The notes under the pieces are model-generated. The model worked only from the letters and a program-made list of their open reading frames with translations. It ran no database searches and had not been told where the DNA came from. A stretch of 46,827 nt of DNA, from positions 1-46,827 of the forward strand of contig JAFGGL010000054.1 of the NCBI GenBank assembly GCA_016930575.1. Direction: 5' to 3'. This document shows positions 1-7,733 of the stretch, in pieces. Made by a program: the position numbers and the translations under genes. How positions within the stretch are numbered: position 1 is the first letter of the stretch; every line of letters begins with the position of its first letter. The stretch comes from Clostridiales bacterium. GTDB taxonomy: Bacteria; Bacillota; Clostridia; Christensenellales; Aristaeellaceae.

Positions 1-1
1 G

Positions 2-1408
2 GCCTACACCTACACGGTGGAAGAAGTAACGCCCGACGGCTACAGCTCCGAGCAGGCAGAGGGAACGAACGACTTCACGAACACGGCGAAAGAGACGAGC
101 GTGGAAGGCACGAAGACCTGGCAGGGCAGGGTTGATGTAGAAACTAATCCGGATATCACCATCACGCTATTCCGGAACGGTGTTGAATACGCCACGCAAC
201 TTCTGACCGGTGGTGCGACCACGTACGCGTTCACGGGCCTGCCGACACACGATGAGCTTGGACAACCCTACACATATGAAGTGCAGGAAGTGATAGTACC
301 TGCCGGGTACACCAGTGAATCAGAGCCCAACGAGACCAATGGCAAAGACTTCACAAACAGCTACACAGCCAGCGGCACTCTGGATCTGAGCGGCACGAAG
401 ACCCTGACTGGACGCGAAGGAACGCCTGAAGATATCTTCACCTTCAAGTTGTACAAGGATGAAGTATTAGAGGCGAACCTGTTGGATACCAAGACGGTGA
501 CGGGCGGCAGCGGTCCCTTCAGTTTCGATCAAATCACTTATACCCTCGACTTGCAGGCTGATCCCGCTGTTAATGACTTGGGCGAACACACCTACATCGT
601 CGTGGAAGAGGTGCCGGATCCGAACCCGAGTAACGGCATTACCTATGACACGACACAGTACACAGTCAATGTGACGGTTACCGACAACGGAGATGGTACA
701 TTGAACGTGGCAGTGCCCAGCGAGAACGCAACATCACTCGACTTCATCAACAACTACGAAGCGAAAGGAGAGTTCGATGTCGACCTGACGATCGATCCGA
801 CGAAGGTATTGACGAACCGCGACCTGACCGACGGCGAGTTCACATTCGAACTCAGGCTGGGTATAGATGTACTGCAGACCGTAACGAACACGGCGGATGG
901 AAACATCCCGTTCTTACCGCTGGAGTATACGCAGGACGACATTGGCGCGACCTACGACTACACGATCAACGAAGTCATCCCCGTACCGGGCGAGATCGGC
1001 ATGACGTATGATCCGATGGTCATCATGTTCAGCGTCACGGTCACCGACCTGGGCGGCGGCGTACTGAGCGCCGACCTGGTCGAACCGCTGCCTGCGGACA
1101 CGACCTTCAACAACGTCGCTCCTTTGACCCGGTACAGAATCTACTATTACTACCGAATGACAGAAGACGATGCTTATGTACGCAATGTAGCATACGATTA
1201 TGTTTCTGGTTTAGTAGCAGTCGGAACAAGAGCGGGTGCGTATGCCGATCGTTCTGAGAATGGGTTCTGGCAACTGATGGGATCTGCTGGAAACAGAAGG
1301 GTACTTGTATATGATGAAGCAGTGAACATAGTCAGTGTCTACTACCAGCGTGCAGAAGTGCCGTTAGGCGGCGGAGTGGTCATCAACGTCGGTGACTGCA
1401 GCGAGTAG
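2..1408 (+). CDS. Cna-B / pilin-type isopeptide-domain surface protein (3' part)
   Basis: The reading frame is open from base 2, so the gene starts outside the window; 468 residues are visible. In order there is a Cna-B-like domain (about residues 33-120, Lys in GTKTW, Glu in YEVQEV), then two streptococcal-pilin-type domains (about 121-255 and 256-378). The first has Lys in KTLTGR and Asn in FINNY; the second has KVLTNR and FNNV. In such families Lys-Asn isopeptide bonds form inside each domain, giving stiff stalk-like extracellular proteins. The last ~90 residues are different: Tyr-rich (RYRIYYYYRM), then an acidic Cys tail ending VGDCSE. There is no LPXTG, no C-terminal membrane helix and no basic tail, so sortase anchoring is not evident. 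A strong hairpin follows the stop. An adhesin or fimbrial-like role is inferred from the family. Confidence 0.85.
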   Translation, partial: AYTYTVEEVTPDGYSSEQAEGTNDFTNTAKETSVEGTKTWQGRVDVETNPDITITLFRNGVEYATQLLTGGATTYAFTGLPTHDELGQPYTYEVQEVIVPAGYTSESEPNETNGKDFTNSYTASGTLDLSGTKTLTGREGTPEDIFTFKLYKDEVLEANLLDTKTVTGGSGPFSFDQITYTLDLQADPAVNDLGEHTYIVVEEVPDPNPSNGITYDTTQYTVNVTVTDNGDGTLNVAVPSENATSLDFINNYEAKGEFDVDLTIDPTKVLTNRDLTDGEFTFELRLGIDVLQTVTNTADGNIPFLPLEYTQDDIGATYDYTINEVIPVPGEIGMTYDPMVIMFSVTVTDLGGGVLSADLVEPLPADTTFNNVAPLTRYRIYYYYRMTEDDAYVRNVAYDYVSGLVAVGTRAGAYADRSENGFWQLMGSAGNRRVLVYDEAVNIVSVYYQRAEVPLGGGVVINVGDCSE

Positions 1409-1419
1409 TATCAACAACC

Positions 1420-1460
1420 GGTCTCTCATGCCTGGTTACCCAAACCGGGCATGAGAGACC
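1420..1460 (+). terminator. Strong hairpin, likely terminator of the surface-protein gene
   Basis: Two 18-nt arms (1420-1437 and 1443-1460) pair with one mismatch around a 5-nt loop. The arms begin GGTCTCTCATGCC and end GGCATGAGAGACC. There is no clear T-run behind it, so it may be a stabilising or bidirectional element rather than a classic terminator. Its arms recur in related form at 16027-16070 and 31106-31350. Confidence 0.65.
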
Positions 1461-1487
1461 TACGATCATTTAGAGAGGAAAGCATTA

Positions 1488-3350
1488 ATGATGAAGAGAT
1501 TACTTGTATCGGTAATGTGCATAGTACTCGTATGTTCCGCGTTCGGCACAGCGGCATTCGCAGAGGAGCCAGCTGAAGACAATAGCTTGATTGTAGGTTC
1601 GGTTACACAATTAAGCGGGAATTTCTTCACGGCAATGTGGGGGAACAATACGGCAGACATTGACGTCCGCCAATTGCTTAACGACTATCAGACGATCGCA
1701 TGGACCAGCGATGGTTTATACACCGTAAACAATACGGCTGTAAGTGATATTGTGACACGCCTTGTAAATAACAACCGGCGATACACATTTACGCTGTATG
1801 ATGATCTTTACTATTGTGATGGATCAAACATCACCGCAAAGGATTATGTATTTTCCATACTCCTCGAATCCTGCCCTCAGGTAGCGGAACTTGGCGGATT
1901 AAATATATCCATGGCCCACCTGGTAGGATATGATGCATTTGCATCGGGCGAAAGTGAAGTTTTCAGCGGCGTTCGATTATATGGTGATTATACGTTCTCT
2001 TTGGATGTCAGCGGCGAATATCTTCCCTATTTCTATGAGATGGCATTTGCCAACGTAACGCCCTATCCCATGTCGGCCATTGCACCCGGATGCGATATTG
2101 CCGATGATGGAAACGGCGCGTATATAACCGGAGATTTTTCCACCGATCTTCTTGAAAAAACGATTATGGACTCAACGGATGGTTATCTTTTCCATCCGAA
2201 AGTTACAAGCGGCGCGTACATGCTTACCGAATATGATACTGAGGAGCATGTGGCTAAATTCCAAATCAACCCGTATTACAAAGGCAATTATGAAGGGCAG
2301 AAACCAACGATTGAGTATTTGACCTTCAAGCAGGTATGGAACGATACCATGCTTGATGAGCTTACAAACAACACGGTTGGCCTGATCAATAAAGTATCAA
2401 GCGGTGAAGTAATCAATAATGCCGGAGATATGGAACTTGCAGGGACAGCGAAAACCGTGACATATTGGCGAACGGGACTTGCCTTTATCTCGTTTTCCTG
2501 TGAACTGGGGATAACCCAGTCAACCAAGCTTCGCCAGGCAATTGCCCATTGCATAGACGAAGAGGTGATAACCGATGAGTTCTCTGAGGGGAACGGAGTG
2601 CCGGTATACGGCTTCTACGGTTTCGGACAATGGTTTGTTGCCGATGTACAGGACCGCCTGAATGAACTTGATATCTATTTGCCGGATACTGCAGCGGCCA
2701 TAGCATTGCTAGAGGAAGACGGCTGGATTTATAACGCGGACGGCGAAATGTATACCCAGGAAACGGAAGACGCACAGCGTTATCGCATGAATGATAATGG
2801 GGAACTCGAGCCGCTGGTGTTAAAAATGGCTATAACTACCGATAATAAGGCGGGTGAAATAGCGGTCAGATTGCTGGAAGAAAGCTTTGATGTTGTAGGA
2901 GCATCGCTTGAAGTTGATGAACTATCCATGAGCGAGCTGCTTGAGCATTATTACCGGCAAACAGACAGGGAATACAACATGTTTTTCCTGGCTACGAATT
3001 TCCCGTATATCTATGACCCGTATTACTATTTCAACACAGCGGATGAATATCAGGGAGTCATGAACACAACAGGGCTGAGAGACGAAGGATTGCAGGAATT
3101 GACTGTCCAGCTTCGTGAAACCGCTTCGACTGAGCTAGATACCTATGAGGAACGCTGGATGGATTTCCAAATCAGGTTTGTTGAGCTGGAACCGCTTATA
3201 CCGCTTTATTCCAACGTATACTATGATATTATGAGACCGGACCTGAACAACTGCTTCGCCAATAACTATTGGAGCTGGAGCGTGGCAATCCTATACGCAA
3301 CAATCGGAGGCGATGAAGCGCCGGAAGACACAACGGAGGTCACTCCATAG
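1488..3350 (+). CDS. Extracellular solute-binding protein, family 5 (oligopeptide type)
   Basis: 620 residues. The overall pattern is that of SBP_bac_5 (OppA/DppA-like) binding proteins: early segment LIVGSVTQLSGNFF, then KDYVFSI, SGAYMLTEYD and NPYYKGN, and a later LRQAIAHCID helix. An N-terminal signal peptide ends near AFA|EE and there is no convincing lipobox (the residue before Cys is Val). GAGAGG at 1473-1478 is 9 nt from the first of two tandem ATGs, so 1488 is preferred over 1491. The C-terminus is a short acidic Thr/Glu tail. No permease or ATPase of this transporter lies nearby, so it is an orphan binding protein that must use a remote transporter or act as a receptor. Its base composition is more AT-rich than that of the island downstream. 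Confidence 0.88.
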   Translation: MMKRLLVSVMCIVLVCSAFGTAAFAEEPAEDNSLIVGSVTQLSGNFFTAMWGNNTADIDVRQLLNDYQTIAWTSDGLYTVNNTAVSDIVTRLVNNNRRYTFTLYDDLYYCDGSNITAKDYVFSILLESCPQVAELGGLNISMAHLVGYDAFASGESEVFSGVRLYGDYTFSLDVSGEYLPYFYEMAFANVTPYPMSAIAPGCDIADDGNGAYITGDFSTDLLEKTIMDSTDGYLFHPKVTSGAYMLTEYDTEEHVAKFQINPYYKGNYEGQKPTIEYLTFKQVWNDTMLDELTNNTVGLINKVSSGEVINNAGDMELAGTAKTVTYWRTGLAFISFSCELGITQSTKLRQAIAHCIDEEVITDEFSEGNGVPVYGFYGFGQWFVADVQDRLNELDIYLPDTAAAIALLEEDGWIYNADGEMYTQETEDAQRYRMNDNGELEPLVLKMAITTDNKAGEIAVRLLEESFDVVGASLEVDELSMSELLEHYYRQTDREYNMFFLATNFPYIYDPYYYFNTADEYQGVMNTTGLRDEGLQELTVQLRETASTELDTYEERWMDFQIRFVELEPLIPLYSNVYYDIMRPDLNNCFANNYWSWSVAILYATIGGDEAPEDTTEVTP

Positions 3351-3393
3351 ACGGCGGACGAAACCAATTAACCGTTATACCGTCTGCCACTGC

Positions 3394-3440
3394 AAGCCGT
3401 CGCCGCGATCTTCACTGAGTTCGTGACGGCGGCTTTTTAT
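3394..3440 (+). terminator. Rho-independent terminator of the solute-binding protein gene
   Basis: Arms containing AAGCCG and CGGCTT, with an imperfect inner stem, are followed directly by TTTTTATAT. It lies 44 nt after the stop codon at 3350. Confidence 0.55.
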
Positions 3441-3712
3441 ATAGCAACGCCGTCTCTCACCATTGCTCCGCCACTTCAACCACGTACATAACCTAAGAGT
3501 GCCTTTCTGGGACACTGCGCTTGTTAAAGTATCCATTTTTAGCCGGCGGCCGCTTTGTGGCTGTGTACAACGCATGTGCTACCTTTCGATGTCCCTTGTT
3601 TCGAAACATGGTACTCGGCGCGTGGACAGGAAAACGGTCTGCGGATTCACGTAACCAGCGGAAGCGCTTTTAGTTTCCGCTGATATCAGCTGTAACTTTT
3701 CGGAACCGTTCA
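3441..3712. other. Intergenic stretch without a supported gene
   Basis: Only short open frames without ribosome binding sites are present, and none resembles a known family. The one visible structure is an 8-bp hairpin (CAGCGGAA 3656-3663 with TTCCGCTG 3675-3682, 11-nt loop) just before the promoter at 3713. It could be an operator-like dyad. Confidence 0.5.
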
Positions 3713-3741
3713 TTGACAACGATTTCCGCCTCCTGTATAAT
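3713..3741 (+). promoter_or_regulatory. Consensus sigma-A promoter of the surface island
   Basis: TTGACA (3713-3718) and TATAAT (3736-3741) match the consensus exactly and are separated by exactly 17 nt. The start codon of the next gene is at 3779, giving a short leader of about 30 nt. The promoter excludes upstream in-frame starts for that gene. Confidence 0.9.
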
Positions 3742-3778
3742 TTTCTCGTATGTTAATGAACAAGACGGGGGAGACACA

Positions 3779-4525
3779 ATGGCGAGGGAAGCGTCCGGCG
3801 CAAAACGGATGACTGCGGGATTGCTGATTTTATTGTGTATCCTCTTTTTGATGCACGCAAACGCCGATTCCGTTGCCCTTTCCGGGTACGCCAAATCCGG
3901 CGGTTATCAGTATCTGGAAATGGGGACCTTCCCCCAGACCCTGGAAGGCGGGCGGGAGCCCATCCTTTGGCGCGTGCTAGCTGCAGGCGACGGCACCGCA
4001 TATCTCCTGAGCGAATATGTTCTTCTGAATCACCGGCTCGACAACGACGACACAGCCTATACCCTAAGCGGCGGGGATTTTACGAAAACCGAGATCTTCG
4101 CCTATCTCAACGGCGAGTTCCTCACGCATTTCACCGCGCAGGAGCAGGCGCTGATGACCTTGGACGGCGCGGATGGCCTTTTTACGCTGTTATCCAGCGA
4201 TGATTTGAAAAACAAGGCGTACGGGTTCACCGGCGATACGGCGCGGCGCGGGTATCCCACTCCCTATGCCGTGCAGAACGGACTGTTCCAATATTCCAAT
4301 AAGTCCTGCCCCTATTGGACGCGCACCCAAAGCACATCCCACGCCTATGCCGCCCTCTGCACCAAGGAAGAGGGTAATCTTGGCTATATCCGCGTCGTGG
4401 TGCAAAATGAGGGACTGCGGCCGGCCTGCCGGCTGCGCCTGGATCTACTCGACATCACGGGCGGAATCGGAACGCTTAATGATCCGTATCAAATCAATTT
4501 GCTGGGAGGTACTGACGACGAATGA
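3779..4525 (+). CDS. Secreted DUF6273-domain protein
   Basis: 248 residues. Met at 3779 is chosen because GGGGGAG (3767-3773) sits 5 nt upstream and the promoter lies between it and any earlier in-frame start. A signal peptide (basic start, hydrophobic LLILLCILFL, cleavage near ANA|DS) precedes a domain with YLEMGTFPQTL, ILWRVL, YLLSEY, YLNGEF and YWTRTQS. This pattern is typical of DUF6273, a family of secreted or surface Clostridia proteins of unknown function. The stop overlaps the next start by 4 nt (ATGA), so the two are translationally coupled. The function is unknown; export and operon membership suggest an envelope role. Confidence 0.8.
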   Translation: MAREASGAKRMTAGLLILLCILFLMHANADSVALSGYAKSGGYQYLEMGTFPQTLEGGREPILWRVLAAGDGTAYLLSEYVLLNHRLDNDDTAYTLSGGDFTKTEIFAYLNGEFLTHFTAQEQALMTLDGADGLFTLLSSDDLKNKAYGFTGDTARRGYPTPYAVQNGLFQYSNKSCPYWTRTQSTSHAYAALCTKEEGNLGYIRVVVQNEGLRPACRLRLDLLDITGGIGTLNDPYQINLLGGTDDE

Positions 4526-6657
4526 TGAAACACCTGCGAACGACTTTGTTTATCGGTCTGCTGCTTTTTGGGCTGCTGGCGGCCGGAGGAGCGGCGGCCT
4601 CGGAAGCGATGGATATCACTTCCGAATGTACATTTGACGCCTCTTATACCGTTCGCAACATCTCACAGATGACGGACGGAAAGTATACGAGCTTTTTCCA
4701 GACGAAGGATGTGACCGAACCCTATGTGACCGTTACAAGCCCCGCAGGCATCGACGCATACGGGGTCTATATCTGTTTTGCCGTGCAGCCGAAAAACTGG
4801 CTTTTGCAGACCATGGTGAACGGCGAATGGTATACCGTGGCGGAGATGACCGACGAATATATGCACGTATACGTCCCGCTGTACGGCACCAGGGTGTTCC
4901 GCATCATTGCCGTGGATACGGGGAAACGGCAGGAGATGTCCATCAACGAGATCTTCGTATTTTCCCGGGGCGATATCCCCGACTGGGTGCAGCGCTGGGA
5001 GCCGACGCCGGAGGATGCCGATATTATGTTTTTGATGGCGCATCCGGACGACGAGTTGATTTTCCTTGGCGGCGCCATCCCGACTTATGCCGTGGAACAG
5101 CAGCGCAAGGTGGTTGTGGTGTACATGACTTATTCCAACACCACCCGGCGTTCGGAACTGCTCAACGGACTGTGGGCGATGGGCATGCGGCAGTACCCGG
5201 TCATCGGAGAGTTCTGGGATAAATACAGTAAATCAGCGGATGTGGTCGCGGATGCCTGGAACAAAAAGAAGGCGAACACCTTCGCGGTGGAAGCCGTGCG
5301 CCGCTATAAGCCCAAGGTGATCGTTACCCATGATTACAACGGCGAGTACGGGCACGGCGCGCATAAGCTGACGGCGCAAATCGCAGAACGCGCGTATCTG
5401 TACGCCGGCAATGCGGAGTATTACACCGATTCCGCCGAGGAATACGGCACCTGGCAGCCGCTGAAGCTTTATTCCCACCTGTACCCGGAAAACCAGATCA
5501 CATTGGATTGGTCGGTACCGCTGATCAATATGGGCGGCAAAACGGGCCTTGAACTGGCTATCGAAGCCTATGCGCTGCACGTGACCCAGGAGGGCGCGGG
5601 CGTCAGCGTGGAGGTGACGGGCACGGAGTATGACAACCGCGTGTTCGGTCTGGTGTATTCAGAAGTCGGGGAGGACGTGCTAAAAAACGATTTCCTTGAA
5701 AACTTGCTCGAGCCTGTGTCCTGCGTTCCGGCGCCGGAACTCGAGCAGCCCGAGGCCGCCGCTTCGCCTGTTCAGGCGCTTCCGGACGTCTTCCCGGAAC
5801 TGAACGAAGAGGGATATATTGACGAGGGAGAGTTTATCTACGAAAACGACGACAGCGGCCAGTGGGTTTATATCTCGCCGACGCTCAAAGTCGTCATCGA
5901 GCGCAAGTACGACGCCGCAACGTCTCTGCGCTGGTACGAAGTGGAGATCTGGTCGGATATTGAAGCGGGAGAACTGCTCAACTCCCTGCAATACTACGAT
6001 ACGCCAAGGATGAGCATGGATTATGGCGTGAACGCCTCCCTGACCGCCAGAAAGTACTCGACGGTCTTTGGTATCAACACCGATTACTACACCTATCGAA
6101 TCGGGGGTGCGCGCGCGGAAGGCATCGAAGTCCGCGATGGCGCGATCGTCATCGACAATCCGTTCAGCCAAGCGTCGAACGATTATTTTCCAAATCTCGA
6201 CACGTTGGCGCTGTTTCCCGACGGCAGCATGCAGGTGCACGCGTCTTATGAGCTCAGCGCGCAGGACTATATCGATATAGGCGCGACGGACGTCTATTCC
6301 TTCGGACCTTATCTGATAAACAACGGCGAGCTCAACCCGGCGTCGGACAGCTGGAACACGTATCAGAACCCGCGCTGCGCCATCGGCATGGTCGAGCCCG
6401 GGCATTACGTTGTGATCATGGCGGAAGGCCGCATTACGAAAAGCGAAGGCGTCACCATGCTGCATCTTGCGATGCTGATGGAACAAAAAAACTGCCGGGT
6501 CGCGTTCAACCTGGACGGCGGGCAGACCGCCGTGGTCCTGTTCATGGGACGGCAGCTCAATGAGATCGGCGCGTATGACGGCAAAACAAACGCGCGGGAC
6601 ACTACGGAAATCCTTGGCATCGGGACGTCCGACGCCGTACCGCGGGAAGAGGAGTAA
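4522..6657 (+). CDS. Secreted PIG-L deacetylase fused to phosphodiester glycosidase (NAGPA) domain
   Basis: 711 residues. A signal peptide (about 1-27) leads to a beta-rich region (about 30-150). Next is a PIG-L/LmbE-type deacetylase with AHPDDE (173-178) and HDYNGEYGHGAH (270-281), the metal-binding His/Asp/His set of zinc N-acetylglucosamine deacetylases. An acidic Pro/Ala linker follows (about 400-430). The C-terminal part (about 450-705) matches the NAGPA/DUF2233 family, with FGINTDYYTYRIGG and NLDGGQ (about 663-668); in that family it hydrolyses GlcNAc-1-phosphodiesters. PIG-L members remove the N-acetyl group from GlcNAc, so one exported polypeptide could act on two positions of a GlcNAc-phosphate glycopolymer (inference). 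It overlaps the DUF6273 gene by 4 nt and lies 2 nt before a CapA gene. An ATG at 4525 is an alternative start. Confidence 0.85.
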   Translation: MMKHLRTTLFIGLLLFGLLAAGGAAASEAMDITSECTFDASYTVRNISQMTDGKYTSFFQTKDVTEPYVTVTSPAGIDAYGVYICFAVQPKNWLLQTMVNGEWYTVAEMTDEYMHVYVPLYGTRVFRIIAVDTGKRQEMSINEIFVFSRGDIPDWVQRWEPTPEDADIMFLMAHPDDELIFLGGAIPTYAVEQQRKVVVVYMTYSNTTRRSELLNGLWAMGMRQYPVIGEFWDKYSKSADVVADAWNKKKANTFAVEAVRRYKPKVIVTHDYNGEYGHGAHKLTAQIAERAYLYAGNAEYYTDSAEEYGTWQPLKLYSHLYPENQITLDWSVPLINMGGKTGLELAIEAYALHVTQEGAGVSVEVTGTEYDNRVFGLVYSEVGEDVLKNDFLENLLEPVSCVPAPELEQPEAAASPVQALPDVFPELNEEGYIDEGEFIYENDDSGQWVYISPTLKVVIERKYDAATSLRWYEVEIWSDIEAGELLNSLQYYDTPRMSMDYGVNASLTARKYSTVFGINTDYYTYRIGGARAEGIEVRDGAIVIDNPFSQASNDYFPNLDTLALFPDGSMQVHASYELSAQDYIDIGATDVYSFGPYLINNGELNPASDSWNTYQNPRCAIGMVEPGHYVVIMAEGRITKSEGVTMLHLAMLMEQKNCRVAFNLDGGQTAVVLFMGRQLNEIGAYDGKTNARDTTEILGIGTSDAVPREEE

Positions 6658-6659
6658 GC

Positions 6660-7733
6660 ATGACCTTTCGCATCAATACCCTTGTCAGCCTGACGCTTTG
6701 TTTCCTGATGATTGGCTCGTTGGCGGGCGGCGCAATTGCCGATACGCAGATCGTGATGAGCTTCCTGGGGGACTGTACCCTCGGCAGCGAGGAACGGCTG
6801 CAGGATGAACCCTACGCTTTTGCCGCCGCGATGGGGGAGGAAGGGTACGGCTATTACTTTCGCAACGTGAAGGACCTGCTTGAGCTTGACGACGTGACGC
6901 TTGCCAACCTCGAATGCGTATTGCGGGTCAATGAATACGGAAGCAAGGATAAAACCTATATTTTCAGGGGGCCTCCCGAATACGCGCAGATCCTGGCCCT
7001 GGGCAGCGTGGAGGCGGTCAACCTGGAGAACAATCATACCTTGGATTACGGCATGGCTGGATGGAACGATACCATCCAGGCCCTCACGGACGCCGGCATT
7101 GCGTATTCGGGTATGGAACAGGCATATATCTATGAAAAAGACGGCGTCCGCATTGCGTTCCTCGGACTGCTGCGGGCCAACTATTTTACCCATCGGGAAG
7201 AATTCTTCGAGTATTTCGCGCAACTGCGGGAGGACGGCGTCAACGCGATCGTCGTTTCCCTGCATTTCGGCGAGGAATACAGCGCGTATCACAACGACGG
7301 GCAGGCGTCGATGGCCTACTATATGATCGACGCGGGCGCCGACCTGGTGCTCGGCACGCACCCGCATGTATTGCAGGGCATGGAAGTGTATAACGGCCGA
7401 CTGATCCTGTACAGCCTCGGGAATTTCGTGTTCGGCGGAAACGCGGAGGTCCGCTCGCTGCAAACCATCATCCCGCGTGTCACGTTTCGGTTCTCCGATG
7501 ACGGAGCGTTACTCGGAACACGGCTGCGCATCTATCCGGCGCATATCTCGGGGGACGATACGGGGCAAAAACACGATAACAATTATCAGCCCGTTCTGGT
7601 GCGGGGCGAGCAGGCGGCGGCCGTATACGCGTTACTGGATCAAGACAGCGTAGAAAACCCCGTTCCCGTGCTGGAAACGGAAACGGATGCGTACCGGGAG
7701 TATGCGTGGATCGCTACCGCTCCTCAACAATGA
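6660..7733 (+). CDS. CapA-family secreted protein (metallophosphatase fold)
   Basis: 357 residues. GAGGAG precedes the ATG. The signal peptide ends near AIA|DT. Family motifs appear in order: FLGDCTLG (Asp38), LANLECVL (81-88), NLENNHTLDYG (NNH 124-126), SLHFG, GTHPHVLQG and SLGNFVFGG. These are the metal-site motifs of the PGA_cap family, a calcineurin-like fold; CapA of Bacillus is linked to poly-gamma-glutamate capsule. No capB/capC ligase genes are here, so a general surface-polymer role is safer than PGA synthesis. It is the last gene of the first run. Its 3' end overlaps the convergent leucine-rich-repeat gene by 20 nt. Confidence 0.88.
   Translation: MTFRINTLVSLTLCFLMIGSLAGGAIADTQIVMSFLGDCTLGSEERLQDEPYAFAAAMGEEGYGYYFRNVKDLLELDDVTLANLECVLRVNEYGSKDKTYIFRGPPEYAQILALGSVEAVNLENNHTLDYGMAGWNDTIQALTDAGIAYSGMEQAYIYEKDGVRIAFLGLLRANYFTHREEFFEYFAQLREDGVNAIVVSLHFGEEYSAYHNDGQASMAYYMIDAGADLVLGTHPHVLQGMEVYNGRLILYSLGNFVFGGNAEVRSLQTIIPRVTFRFSDDGALLGTRLRIYPAHISGDDTGQKHDNNYQPVLVRGEQAAAVYALLDQDSVENPVPVLETETDAYREYAWIATAPQQ

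Noticed and set aside
3463-3654. 63-codon open frame on the plus strand
   Set aside because: No ribosome binding site, no family resemblance, and atypical residue use; also overlapped by a similar antisense frame.
3713-3778. Upstream in-frame start for the DUF6273 gene
   Set aside because: The extra codons run through the perfect promoter TTGACA/TATAAT and lack a ribosome binding site; the ATG at 3779 has GGGGGAG and starts a signal peptide.
5680-6486. 268-codon antisense frame inside the PIG-L/NAGPA gene
   Set aside because: It mirrors a GC-rich coding frame, gives a His/Arg-rich product without known motifs, and has no ribosome site.
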